The notes under the pieces: model-generated
Databases searched by the model: none
What the model saw: only the letters and a program-made list of their open reading frames with translations
What the model was told of the DNA's origin: nothing
Shown here: piece after piece, positions 25,665 through 34,259 of the stretch
Layout of the letters: the number at the start of each line of letters is the position of its first letter
Numbering within the stretch: position 1 is the first letter of the stretch
Origin: Streptomyces syringium
Lineage (GTDB): Bacteria > Actinomycetota > Actinomycetes > Streptomycetales > Streptomycetaceae
Assembly: GCF_017876625.1 (NCBI RefSeq)
Contig: NZ_JAGIOH010000001.1
Location: 930,001-994,000, forward strand
Reading direction: 5' to 3'
DNA length: 64,000 bases
Position numbers and translations under genes: made by a program

Positions 25665-25940
25665 GTGTTGTCCCGCCATCCGATGTCCCGCCCGGGGCGC
25701 ACAGTGGCGGAAGTCCCCCCGGACCAGCGGGGCGTCACCGCCGGTATGCTCACCCTGTCGCGCAACCTCGGGCTGGTCACCGGCACTTCCGTCATGGGCG
25801 CCGTGTTCGCATTCGCATCGGCGACGACCGACGTCACGGAGGCGGAGCGGTCCGAGGCGTGCCCGACGGCTCGCGTGACCGAGCGGTGCCGGCGTCATTG
25901 TGGCGCGAACTCGCCTCGGCGCCAGGAACTACAGTCGTGA
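25665..25940 (+). pseudogene. Remnant of an MFS (EmrB/QacA-type) transporter C-terminus
   Basis: About 50 codons around 25710-25855 read RGVTAGMLTLSRNLGLVTGT and continue VMGAVFAFAS. This is the conserved last-helix region of 14-helix DHA2/EmrB drug exporters. The rest of the transporter (normally about 480 residues) is absent and no start is supported, so this is a relic. After it the frame runs on into arbitrary sequence. It overlaps the upstream end of the methyltransferase gene that follows. Confidence 0.65.
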
Positions 25941-26605
25941 GCATGGTCGAACACGATGCCTTCCACGCCACCCGCGAGGCCTACGACGCTGCCGCGCCCG
26001 TCTATGCGCAGATGTTCCGCGACACGCTGCGTGACCGTCCCCTGGACCGCGCGGTCCTGGACGCCTTCGCCGAGGTTGTCCGTGCGAGTGGGAACGACCG
26101 GGTCGCGGACCTGGGGTGCGGGCCCGGACACATCACCGCCCACCTGGACGGGCTGGGACTGTCGGCGTGTGGTGTTGATGCCTCGCCCGCGATGATCACG
26201 ACGGCCCGGCAGGCCCATCCGGGACTGCGGTTCGACGTGGGCTCGATGGCCGCGTTGGACATCGCTGACGGCGAGCTGGGCGGCGTTCTCTCCCGCTGGT
26301 CCATCATCCACACTCCGCCGCGAGAACTCCCCGCCATCCTGGCGGAGTTCCACCGCGTGCTGGCACCTGGCGGCCACCTCCTGATCGGCTTCTCGGCAAC
26401 CGATGATCCGTCTCACCCGACGCAGGTCTTCGACCACACCGTCGCACCGGCCTATCGGTGGTCGCCCGATCACCTTGCCGCGATGCTGCGCGCGTGCGGG
26501 TCGGCCGAGGTGGCCCGGATGATCCGCGAGCCCCAGCCCACCGACCGACGGCAGTTCCAGGAGGTTCACCTGCTGGCCCGCAAGGCCTCGGCAGGGACCG
26601 TCTGA
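25937..26605 (+). CDS. Class I SAM-dependent methyltransferase
   Basis: This 222-residue methyltransferase belongs to the UbiE/type-11 class. Motif I is VADLGCGPGHITAHL, followed by GVDASPAMITTARQAHP (acidic end of strand 2), a VLSRWSIIHTPPRELPAILAEF segment and LAPGGHLLIGFSATDD. The substrate is unknown. GTG 25937 has AGGA 10 bases upstream; ATG 25943 is the alternative and changes only two residues. It stands between a transporter relic and a minus-strand hydrolase, so no operon partner is evident. Confidence 0.9.
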   Translation: MSMVEHDAFHATREAYDAAAPVYAQMFRDTLRDRPLDRAVLDAFAEVVRASGNDRVADLGCGPGHITAHLDGLGLSACGVDASPAMITTARQAHPGLRFDVGSMAALDIADGELGGVLSRWSIIHTPPRELPAILAEFHRVLAPGGHLLIGFSATDDPSHPTQVFDHTVAPAYRWSPDHLAAMLRACGSAEVARMIREPQPTDRRQFQEVHLLARKASAGTV

Positions 26606-26740
26606 CCGAACACACCGAGCGCACCGCCCGCTCGGGCTCCGATGCGGTCGAACGTTGCCGCGAGTCCCCGGCGCTGAACCTGCGGCCTGGTGGGTGGGCT
26701 GCGGCGGCACGTGTACGCAGGCCCCGGTCGAGTCCCGCGC

Positions 26741-27601
26741 TCACTCGATTCCCTCCAGGAACGGGATGATCGCATCGATGAAGTGCTCGTTCCGATCGCC
26801 GGCCACCATGTGCCCCGCATCGGCCACATCGACGCGCCGCGCGTGGGGAACCCTGTCGCAGAACTGCTCGGCGATGTCTTCGCGCACCACATCGCTGATC
26901 CCGCCGCGTACGAGCAGGATCGGCACGTCGGCCTGGCGCGCGGCGGCGAGGAGGCGTTCCGCCATGCCGGGCGGGTCCATTCGGCCCTCGAAGCCGGCCG
27001 GCATCCGGGGGTCCCAGTGCCAGAACCAGCAATCGCCGTGGCGTCGCAGGTTCTTCCGGATGCCCTCGGGGTCGTCCGGACGTGGGCGGTGCGGCAGGTG
27101 GGCGGACACCGTCGCGGCGGCTTCGCCGGGGCTGGCGAAGCCGTCCGGGCGTTGGCGCATGAACTCGGCGATCCGGCGGGCTCCGTGGGGATCCGGCCGA
27201 TGGGCGACGTCGACGAGCACCAGAGCGCGGATCGCAGCCCTGGGTGCCTCTCCGGCGGCGAGCAGCGAGCTCAGGCCTCCGAGCGAGGCACCGATGAGTA
27301 CCGGCCGTCCGCCGACTTGGGCGACGAGCGCCCGGACGTCGTCGGCGAACAGGTCGAGAGCGTAGTCACCGTCGGCTGACCATTGGCTGGAGCCATGGCC
27401 GCGCAGGTCCGGGGCGATGACCCGCCACCCCAGCGCGGCCAGGCGGGGGCCGGTGCGCTGCCAGGCGTGTCGCGTCTGGCCGCCGCCGTGCAGCAGGACG
27501 AGAGGGGGTGAGGACGCCTCGCCCCACACATCCGCCGAGAGCAGCAGCCCGCCGCGGCCCACGAAGGTGCGGGGCCGCGGCAGGGCGGCGCCGGCCGTCA
27601 T
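26741..27601 (-). CDS. Alpha/beta hydrolase paired with a TetR regulator
   Basis: This is a 286-residue alpha/beta hydrolase with HGGGQTRHAW (oxyanion), DLRGHGSS, the nucleophile elbow GASLGG (Ser), LLVRGGISDVV (Asp) and ADAGHMV (His), so the triad is complete. There is no signal peptide. It resembles haloalkane-dehalogenase/haloperoxidase-like or lactone hydrolases; the substrate is unknown. Its ATG overlaps the TGA of the upstream TetR gene by 4 bp (ATGA), so the two are translationally coupled and the hydrolase is likely part of that regulator's own regulon. Confidence 0.88.
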   Translation of the reverse strand: MTAGAALPRPRTFVGRGGLLLSADVWGEASSPPLVLLHGGGQTRHAWQRTGPRLAALGWRVIAPDLRGHGSSQWSADGDYALDLFADDVRALVAQVGGRPVLIGASLGGLSSLLAAGEAPRAAIRALVLVDVAHRPDPHGARRIAEFMRQRPDGFASPGEAAATVSAHLPHRPRPDDPEGIRKNLRRHGDCWFWHWDPRMPAGFEGRMDPPGMAERLLAAARQADVPILLVRGGISDVVREDIAEQFCDRVPHARRVDVADAGHMVAGDRNEHFIDAIIPFLEGIE

Positions 27602-28221
27602 ACCGCGCCTCGGGTTCGCAGCGGCGCCAGCAGCTGGTCGCGGTAGGGATCCGTGGCCGCCGCGGCGAGCGCGACGTCCAGCGCGAACAGCGCACGTGCG
27701 AGGAACCGGTCGTCGTCGATCAGGGCGACGACCCACTGATGCAGCGCACCCACGCACGAGGTAGCGACAGCGGCGGCCAACGCGTCCGTGTCGATGTCGG
27801 CGCGCAGCAGGCCCCGTGCCTGTGCAGCCGCCATCGCCCGGCGGAGCCGGGTGAGCGGACCGCGGTCGAGCACGAGGCCGCTGTCCTCCCACTCACGCAC
27901 CATGCGACGCGAGACGACCGGGTCGCTCACGAACAGCCGGACGGTCGACCTGACGACCTCCCGCGGGTCATCGGCTCCCAGCAGCGCCAGGCGGCGCTCG
28001 AGTTCGTCCATGAACGCGGCGGCGAGCGCCTCCCAGATCTTGTCGCGCGGTCCGATGAGGTTGTACACGGTGGCCGGGGCGACCTCCGCCCGCTCGGCGA
28101 TGCGCTCGGCATTGATCACCGAATCCGGGCCGTCCCGCAGGAGTTCGCGCGTCGCCTCGAGGATCCGCGTGCGTCGCCGGGCCTTGTGCTGCTCACGCAG
28201 GCCCCCTTCGGTCGGCTGCAT
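27598..28221 (-). CDS. TetR family transcriptional regulator
   Basis: This is a regulator of about 207 residues with an N-terminal TetR helix-turn-helix (TRILEATRELLRDGPDSVINAERIAERAEVAPATVYNLIGPRDKIWEAL) and a helical ligand-binding C-terminal part. Start ATG 28221 has AAGGGG 8 bases upstream. A TTG at 28242 is in frame but unlikely to be used. A perfect palindrome lies 20 bp upstream and is a strong operator candidate, so autorepression together with the coupled hydrolase is likely. The ligand is probably a substrate of that hydrolase, which is inference. Confidence 0.92.
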   Translation of the reverse strand: MQPTEGGLREQHKARRRTRILEATRELLRDGPDSVINAERIAERAEVAPATVYNLIGPRDKIWEALAAAFMDELERRLALLGADDPREVVRSTVRLFVSDPVVSRRMVREWEDSGLVLDRGPLTRLRRAMAAAQARGLLRADIDTDALAAAVATSCVGALHQWVVALIDDDRFLARALFALDVALAAAATDPYRDQLLAPLRTRGAV

Positions 28222-28240
28222 ACACGCACACCCCTTCGTC

Positions 28241-28266
28241 AAAACTTAGAGAGTATTCTAAGTTTT
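28241..28266. promoter_or_regulatory. Palindromic operator upstream of tetR-hydrolase pair
   Basis: The arms AAAACTTAGA (28241-28250) and TCTAAGTTTT (28257-28266) are an exact 10-bp inverted repeat around a 6-base spacer. The site is strikingly A+T-rich in a G+C-rich region and lies 20 bp upstream of the TetR start, as expected for a TetR operator that overlaps its promoter. A TTGACC box lies about 20 bp further upstream on the minus strand. Confidence 0.75.
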
Positions 28267-28348
28267 AGGGCCGCGTCCGGCCGTGGTCAAGTGTTGACGC
28301 GGCACCGACCGGGGGCGTAGGTACGCCGGGGCGGGGCAGGTGAGGGCC

Positions 28349-28585
28349 ATGGCAGACCTTGAAGGACTCCTGCGAGAGGCCATGCGCCGACGTCATCTGA
28401 CCGCGCAATGCCTCGCCGACCGGACCGGTATCCGTACCCCGCGCATCCGTGCGTTCACCCAGGACGGGGCCGAGGGGCCCGTCCGCCCCACGCCGGAGGA
28501 GCTGGCCGAACTCGCCGACGCCCTGTCCATCCCCCTTCCCGACGTACTGGACGCCGCCCGGACCCGCACCGGGGTGACGGCCTGA
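28349..28585 (+). CDS. Small helix-turn-helix protein (XRE-like)
   Basis: This is a 78-residue, mostly helical protein. LLREAMRRRHLTAQCLADRTGIRTPRIRAFTQ looks like helices 1-3 of an XRE/Cro-type DNA-binding fold, and PTPEELAELADALSIPLPDVLDAA matches the family's C-terminal helices. It has no effector domain. ATG 28349 is used; GTG 28340 in frame would add three residues. It precedes the YihY/BrkB gene by 105 bp on the same strand. The target is unknown. Confidence 0.7.
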   Translation: MADLEGLLREAMRRRHLTAQCLADRTGIRTPRIRAFTQDGAEGPVRPTPEELAELADALSIPLPDVLDAARTRTGVTA

Positions 28586-28690
28586 CACCCGCGCCGACAG
28601 GATGCCCCCCAGCCACCCGTGTGGGTGACGGTACGGCGGCGCGTTGCCCGTCGGGGTTAGCCGGAACAGGGAGCGGTTACCCGTACGGGC

Positions 28691-29770
28691 ATGGCACCGA
28701 TGTGGCAGCACAGGCGTGGGAACGCACAGCCCCGGGACGGCCGGGGCGCGTCCGGGGACGACGGGAAGAGCACCGGGCCGGGCCAGGGCGCGGGACCGGA
28801 TCCGCAGGTGGAGCGGGAGGCCCCGGACGATCCGACCGCTCTGGGCAAGAAGTCCTGGTGGGCGGTGCTGCGGCGGACGGTGGCGGAGTTCAAGGACGAC
28901 GAACTGGCGGACCGGGCGGCGGCGCTGACCTACTACGCGGTGCTGGCGCTCTTCCCCGCCCTGCTGGTGCTGGTCTCGCTGCTCGGGGTGGCGGGCGAGT
29001 CGGCGACGAAGAGCATCCTGGACAACCTCAAGAAGCTCACCCCCGGCCCGGCCCGCGACATCGTCACGGACGCGGTCGAGCAATTGCAGGGCGCCGGGGG
29101 CACCGGTTCCGTCCTGGCCGTGGTCGGTCTGCTGGGCGCACTGTGGTCCGCGTCGGGATATGTCGCGGCGTTCATCCGCAGTTCCAACGCCGTCTACGAC
29201 ATGCCCGAAGGCCGCTCGGTGTGGAAGCTCACCCCGCTGCGGCTGGTGCTGACCGTGGTGCTGGTGACCCTGGCCTGCGCCAGTGCGCTGATCGTGGTGT
29301 TCACCGGCGGCCTCGCCCGGCAGGCCGGCACCGCCCTGGGAATCGGTGACACCGCCGTGACGGTGTGGTCGATCGCCAAGTGGCCGGTCCTGGTCCTCCT
29401 GGTCACCGTCATGATCGCGATCCTGTACTGGGCGGCGCCGAACGCGAAGAGCCGAGGCTTCAAGTGGGTCACCCCCGGCAGTTTCCTGGCCCTGGTGATC
29501 TGGATGATCGCCTCGGCGGGATTCGCGCTGTACGTGGCGAACTTCGCCTCCTACAACAAGACCTACGGCACCCTGGCCGGGATGATCGTCTTCCTGGTGT
29601 GGCTGTGGATCACCAACCTGGCGATCCTGCTGGGCCTGGAGTTCGACGCGGAGCTGTCCCGCGAGCGCGCGATCATCGGTGGTCACCCCCAGGACGAGGA
29701 GCCCTACGTCGAGCCCCGTGACACCGGCAAGTGGAGCGAGAAGGACCGGAGGGAGGCGGGCGGCACCTGA
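28691..29770 (+). CDS. YihY/virulence-factor BrkB family membrane protein
   Basis: This 359-residue inner membrane protein has six hydrophobic segments after a charged N-terminal tail of about 55 residues. The family signature is clear: DRAAALTYYAVLALFPALLVLVSLLG, LWSASGYVAAFIRSSNAVYDMPEGRSVWKL, then FASYNKTYGTLAGMIVFLVWLWITNLAILLGLEFDAEL. Members were once called ribonuclease BN in error; their real function is unknown. ATG 28691 is used; ATG 28700 is also possible, and neither has a strong ribosome site. Confidence 0.93.
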   Translation: MAPMWQHRRGNAQPRDGRGASGDDGKSTGPGQGAGPDPQVEREAPDDPTALGKKSWWAVLRRTVAEFKDDELADRAAALTYYAVLALFPALLVLVSLLGVAGESATKSILDNLKKLTPGPARDIVTDAVEQLQGAGGTGSVLAVVGLLGALWSASGYVAAFIRSSNAVYDMPEGRSVWKLTPLRLVLTVVLVTLACASALIVVFTGGLARQAGTALGIGDTAVTVWSIAKWPVLVLLVTVMIAILYWAAPNAKSRGFKWVTPGSFLALVIWMIASAGFALYVANFASYNKTYGTLAGMIVFLVWLWITNLAILLGLEFDAELSRERAIIGGHPQDEEPYVEPRDTGKWSEKDRREAGGT

Positions 29771-29873
29771 CGTCCGCCCGACACCCAAAAGGCCGGGAGC
29801 CGGAATAGCCACCCCGCACACGAGGTTGTGGGCAGGCACGACACCCCGTCGCCAGGCCTCTGGAAGGACTCCC

Positions 29874-30533
29874 ATGAAGATCGGCATCATCGGCGCCGGC
29901 AACATCGGCGGCAACCTCACACGACGGCTCACCGCTCTCGGCCATGACGTCTCCGTCGCCAACTCACGCGGCCCGCACACCCTCACCGCCCTCGCCGAGG
30001 AGACCGGTGCCACCCCGGTCACCGCGGCGGAGGCGGCGCGCGGCGCCGCGGTCGTCGTGGTCACCGTGCCCCTCAAGGCCGTACCGGCCCTGCCGTCCGG
30101 GCTGTTCGACGAGGCCGCGGAGGATGTCGTGGTCATCGACACCGGCAACTACTACCCCAAGGAGAGGGACGGCCGGATCGCCGCCATCGAGGACGGCCTG
30201 ACGGAGAGCCGCTGGACCGAGCAGCACCTCGGCCACCCCGTCATCAAGGCGTTCAACGGTACCTACGCGCAGGACATCCTCGACAAGCCCCGGCCCCAGG
30301 GCCACCCCGAGCGGATCGCCGTGCCGGTGGCGGGCGACGACGAGACCGCCAAGAAAGCCGTCCGCGACCTCATCGACGAGCTCGGCTTCGACACCGTCGA
30401 CGCCGGCGGCATCGACGACTCCTGGCGCCAGCAGCCCGACACACCCGTCTACGGCCTGCGAGCCGGCACCGAAGCGGTCGGCAAGGCCATCGACGAGGCG
30501 TCCCGGGAGCGGCCGGAGGCGTTCAGGGCGTAG
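29874..30533 (+). CDS. NAD(P)-binding oxidoreductase, F420-dependent NADP reductase type
   Basis: This 219-residue Rossmann protein begins MKIGIIGAGNIGGNLTRRL, the dinucleotide-binding motif of the NADPH:F420 oxidoreductase/NpdG-like family. NSRGPHTLTAL follows where the NADP phosphate is bound (Ser and Arg). KAFNGTYAQDIL and the terminal ELGFDTVDAGGIDDSWRQQPDTPVYGLR blocks are also typical. Such enzymes pass hydride between F420 and NADP; many Streptomyces paralogues have unproven substrates. Start ATG 29874 has GGAAGGA 5 bases upstream. Confidence 0.88.
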   Translation: MKIGIIGAGNIGGNLTRRLTALGHDVSVANSRGPHTLTALAEETGATPVTAAEAARGAAVVVVTVPLKAVPALPSGLFDEAAEDVVVIDTGNYYPKERDGRIAAIEDGLTESRWTEQHLGHPVIKAFNGTYAQDILDKPRPQGHPERIAVPVAGDDETAKKAVRDLIDELGFDTVDAGGIDDSWRQQPDTPVYGLRAGTEAVGKAIDEASRERPEAFRA

Positions 30534-30571
30534 CGGGGGCGCAGCCCGCCGCACCCGTGCCCGGCTGCCTC

Positions 30572-31147
30572 TTACACAGAGCGGATTTCCAACTGCACCT
30601 TTCTGGGGGCAGAGGACGAGGCAGGCATCCGGACGAAGCACTTGGTGGTGGAGCTGGGATCCAGGATCGCCAGAGTTCGATGGGCGGCCTGTCCCTTGCC
30701 GAGGCCCTCGGTTACCTTGCCGTCCAGCCGGATGGCGTTGAGGCCGCTGATGCCGAGGGCGGAGGAACTGCCGTACTCGATGACCGACTTGCGGCCGTCG
30801 GCGTAGTGGACGACCTCTCCTGCGGTGACGTCGTCCAGCCCAAGACACGAGGCGCGCGAGAACGCCACGAAGTGGCCGGTGGCCGGCGCGGCCTCACCAG
30901 GGCCGGTGGTGCAGGTGTACTGGGCGCGGCTCTCGAAATGAGCCGGCTTCGGCACCAGGCCCACACCGGTGCCGGCGGAGCGGCATTCCTGCCCTGTGCA
31001 GCCGCGATCACGAATCCACGCCTGCCGAACATGCGCATTCTTCCGGGGTACCTCTGGGAGATCGACAACGCTGTTTCTGGGCTCTGACTGCCCCTGAGGA
31101 AAGCACAGTTGCCTCAGGCGGGGTGCCGCCTTCGACCCGCTGCTCAC
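30572..31147 (-). CDS. Secreted-protein-like frame, possibly frameshifted
   Basis: The C-terminal 130 codons (from about KPAHFESRAQYTCTTGPGEA to the end) look like a real extracytoplasmic protein with three Cys and alternating polar strands. The first 60 codons of the same frame do not look like a protein start. A signal-like start (MRMFGRRGFVIAAA) lies in another frame at about 31037-30990, so a frameshift or sequencing error could separate signal and body. Alternatively, GTG 31147 overlaps the TGA of the CHAT gene by 4 bp and could be a coupled start. The product is not recognised. Confidence 0.4.
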   Translation of the reverse strand: MSSGSKAAPRLRQLCFPQGQSEPRNSVVDLPEVPRKNAHVRQAWIRDRGCTGQECRSAGTGVGLVPKPAHFESRAQYTCTTGPGEAAPATGHFVAFSRASCLGLDDVTAGEVVHYADGRKSVIEYGSSSALGISGLNAIRLDGKVTEGLGKGQAAHRTLAILDPSSTTKCFVRMPASSSAPRKVQLEIRSV

Positions 31148-34100
31148 CCTCGGGAGGTACTCCGGCTGATGAAGCCACCGGAGGCCTGATCACCTCGCAG
31201 GGGTCCACGCTCGATGAGCATGGGCCCCTGATGCTCCGCTCCCCCGCCGTCGTCCGGGCCGGCCGCCGTCAGTGATTCGCCCGCCGTGGCCCGTGAGGGG
31301 CCGAGGTGGGTGAGCGACGCCCACAGCACCGGCATGGCCGGGTGCGCGTCGCGGAGTTCACGGGTCGCCGCGTGCAGGGCGAACGCCGGGTCCGTGGTGC
31401 CGGAGGTGAGGCTGGTGTAGAACAAGGTCGCGAATCTCTCGGCGATGTCGTCGACGATGGGCCACAGCGTCCCGATGACGTGCCGGGCCCCGGCGGTCTG
31501 GAAGGCCGAGGCGATGTGGATGGCTTCGTCCGCCAGTTCCGTACCGGTCTGGCTGGTGCCACAGCCCGAGAGGACCACGAGACGGACCGCGTCCAAGGGC
31601 GTCCGGCAGATGTCACGGACCGGGGCCAGACGGTCCGTGAGCAGCAGGCCGCTGTTGAGCGGGTGATCGAGGTCGCTTGTGGCGTGGCAGGCGAAGTGCG
31701 CCCAGCGGCGCGTGGGGAGAGCGCGGCGGACGGCGGCCCAGGTGGCCTGTCGGCCGGAGAGCAGTCGGGCGTCGGGGAAACGGGTCGTCAGGAACCGTGC
31801 TTCCCTCTCGGCACCCGGCAGGGCCGGTGCTCCTGAGGCGTTCGGCAGGACGACGAGCGGATCCGGGGCCCGGCCGGGCGGACCGTCGGGCGCGGTCGTC
31901 CGCTCCGCGGCACCGAGGAGGAGGTCGCGCACCGTCGTCGTGCAGGAGGACACGACGCGGTCCATGACGGTCCTCGACGGTTCGTCGGCGGCAGCCGGTC
32001 CGTGGTGGCCGGCGGCGTGGAGCGGCAGCAGGGAGAGAAGTCCGGTCGGGCACCAGAAGAGACGTGGCCAGGGTTCGTCTTCGCGGGGCGCACGGTCGTG
32101 GCCCAGTTCGCGCAGGACGGGCTCGGCCATGGCGTCCCACAGCCATGCGAGCGTGTGCAGGACGGTCTGCTGCCGCGCGACGCGGCTCTCGAAGCCGCCG
32201 CCTTGGCCCTGTATCCGTACCGCGCCGAGGAAGTGGTTCACTCGGTCGTGGACCGCCTGGGCCTCCAGGCCGGGCAGGGGGACGACGCGGAGGCCGCCCG
32301 CGGTGAGGATGAGGGCGTCGGACCGGTACCGGCTGACGTTCACGACGACGACCGGGCCGTCCCTTCCCGCCTCGGTTCCCACCTCGATGAGCCGGTCGGC
32401 CGGCAGCGGCCGCAGGAATTCCCCGAGCCCGGGAAGCGTACGGATGCGGGCGATCAGCTCTTCGAGGCGCCGGGCGGCCCGGTGCCGTGAGTCGGCGGCT
32501 TCCCCCTCGGCGGCCGGCAGTCGCCCGGAGCGCGGGGGCCGCGGTTCCTCGCCGAGGGTCAGCCAGTCGACGGAGAGGTCACGGGCCAGCTCCTCGAATT
32601 CCATGGCGAGTTCCGGCGCGGCCGACCTGAGCGCGCCGAGGTCGGGGCGCAGTTCCAGGAGTTTGCTGAACAGCACCCCTCGGCCGCGCTCGAGGATGTG
32701 CAGCGCGGCGGCCGGTTCGTCGAGCATGAGCTTGCACGCGGCGGCGTCCGAGGCCAGGCCCAGGAAGTCGGAGAGCAGCCGTTCGCGGTCGATCAGGTCG
32801 ATGTGCCAGGAGGCCAGCTCCGGCAGGAGGTCGACCGCGAGGGTCAGTCCGGCGTCACCCCGCGCGATCTCCCCGCGCTCGACCGCGGCGCGGCCGGAGC
32901 GGCCGGCCGCCTCGATGCGCAGGCGGGCCGGTGCCTGTTCGATGCGCGACGCGTGCTCCCAGGCGGCCAACGCGCCGTCGAGTGCCGTGGACCCGCCGTC
33001 GGTCTGGGCGGCACCCCACAGCGTGCTGCCCAGGCTGAGCAGGGATGCCGCCTGGTCGAGCGGCCTCGGTCCGCTCGCCTCGACCGCTGCCCGCAGGTTC
33101 TCCACGGCTTCGGAGAGCGCGCCGCTGTCGCCCGTGGCATGTGCTCTCAGGCGCAAGGCGTTGCCGAGGGCCGTCAGACAGGTCGCCCGGTGGGGGCTGC
33201 CCTCCGGGGCCGCGGTGACGGCGTCCCGGAGCACCGTCACGGACTCCAGCAGCGCTTCCCGGTCGCCGGCCGTCTCCGACTTGAGCCGCAGCGCGTCCCC
33301 CAGGCCGGCCAGGTACTTCGCGTGATCGGCGGAGTCGGGACGTGACCCGGCGACGGCCTGGCGGCAGAGGGCGATCGCGTCGTCGAGCGCGGCGGGGGAA
33401 CCGGTCGACTGCGCTTCGAGGCGCAAGGCGTCCGCGAGCCCGGCGAGGGACGTCAGGCGTGCCGTGTCCTCGGGTGGCTCCGCCGCGGGATCCGCCCCGG
33501 CAGGCCGATGGGCCCGGTTGCGCGCGAACGCGATCAGGGCGCCCGCGTTCCTGTTGCGCTGCTGCGGAATCGGGCGGCCCTTCCGCGCCAGGGCGGTGTG
33601 CACCTGGGTGTGGATGACGGACATGCTGAGGTACTCGGGCTCCCCGACGACACCGGCCTCCAGTACGGCGATGAGCTCGCCGGTGAACGCGGTGTACCGC
33701 TCGCCCACCGGCGCCAGCGCCTTCTTGGTCTCCGCCGCCGCCACCAGGATGTAGGTGCCCTCGATCTCGGCGTCCTGCACGAGGTCGGTGACGCCGGCCA
33801 TGCCGCCGGTCAGTGCGCGTCCGCTGTAGCAGCAGTCGAGGACGACGACCTTGCGGGGCGCCTCGGCGTCCAGCACGGCCTGGCGGATCCATTCGAAGGG
33901 CAGCGTGGTGTGGGGCGCGTTGGCCCTCGATCCGACGAGGGCGAGGCCCAGTTCCATGGTCCTGGGTGCGGTCAGGCCGTGACCGGCGAAGTAGACGAGC
34001 AGGGTGTCGGTGGCCTGCGCGGCGGCGGTCTCCACCGCGTCCGCGACCTCCGCCGCGCTCGTGGGCTGGCGAAGGACCACGCAGTGTTCCGGCGCCAGCC

Positions 34101-34233
34101 CCCAGACGTCCGGATCGGTCAGCAGGCGCAGCAGCCGGTCCAGGTTGTTCGCGACGGAGGGCAGGTCCTCCAAGTGCGCGAAGTGGTAGGCCCCGATGAG
34201 TACCGCGCGTGAGTGTGCGGGGTTCGCGCGCAT
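31144..34233 (-). CDS. Caspase-like/TPR/CHAT double-protease protein
   Basis: This 1,029-residue protein combines two clan CD cysteine peptidase domains. The N-terminal domain (about 1-250) is caspase-like (C14): His85 in LLVYFAGHG and the Cys pair 134-135 in VVVLDCCYSG, the metacaspase-type dyad. Residues 270-620 are TPR-like helices (repeats of LAGLGDALRLKS and TALGNALRLRA). The C-terminal domain (about 650-1000) is a CHAT domain: WAHFACHATSDLDHPLNSG (His near 847) and VVLSGCGTSQTG (Cys near 889), followed by LWPIVDDIA. Both dyads look intact. Start ATG 34233 has AGGA 7 bases upstream. The EACC1-like gene is 26 bp upstream on the same strand. Proteolytic effector of a conflict system is the likely role. 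Confidence 0.88.
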   Translation of the reverse strand: MRANPAHSRAVLIGAYHFAHLEDLPSVANNLDRLLRLLTDPDVWGLAPEHCVVLRQPTSAAEVADAVETAAAQATDTLLVYFAGHGLTAPRTMELGLALVGSRANAPHTTLPFEWIRQAVLDAEAPRKVVVLDCCYSGRALTGGMAGVTDLVQDAEIEGTYILVAAAETKKALAPVGERYTAFTGELIAVLEAGVVGEPEYLSMSVIHTQVHTALARKGRPIPQQRNRNAGALIAFARNRAHRPAGADPAAEPPEDTARLTSLAGLADALRLEAQSTGSPAALDDAIALCRQAVAGSRPDSADHAKYLAGLGDALRLKSETAGDREALLESVTVLRDAVTAAPEGSPHRATCLTALGNALRLRAHATGDSGALSEAVENLRAAVEASGPRPLDQAASLLSLGSTLWGAAQTDGGSTALDGALAAWEHASRIEQAPARLRIEAAGRSGRAAVERGEIARGDAGLTLAVDLLPELASWHIDLIDRERLLSDFLGLASDAAACKLMLDEPAAALHILERGRGVLFSKLLELRPDLGALRSAAPELAMEFEELARDLSVDWLTLGEEPRPPRSGRLPAAEGEAADSRHRAARRLEELIARIRTLPGLGEFLRPLPADRLIEVGTEAGRDGPVVVVNVSRYRSDALILTAGGLRVVPLPGLEAQAVHDRVNHFLGAVRIQGQGGGFESRVARQQTVLHTLAWLWDAMAEPVLRELGHDRAPREDEPWPRLFWCPTGLLSLLPLHAAGHHGPAAADEPSRTVMDRVVSSCTTTVRDLLLGAAERTTAPDGPPGRAPDPLVVLPNASGAPALPGAEREARFLTTRFPDARLLSGRQATWAAVRRALPTRRWAHFACHATSDLDHPLNSGLLLTDRLAPVRDICRTPLDAVRLVVLSGCGTSQTGTELADEAIHIASAFQTAGARHVIGTLWPIVDDIAERFATLFYTSLTSGTTDPAFALHAATRELRDAHPAMPVLWASLTHLGPSRATAGESLTAAGPDDGGGAEHQGPMLIERGPLRGDQASGGFISRSTSRG

Positions 34234-34259
34234 GGCGTGTCCTGCGGCCGGTCGCCGTG

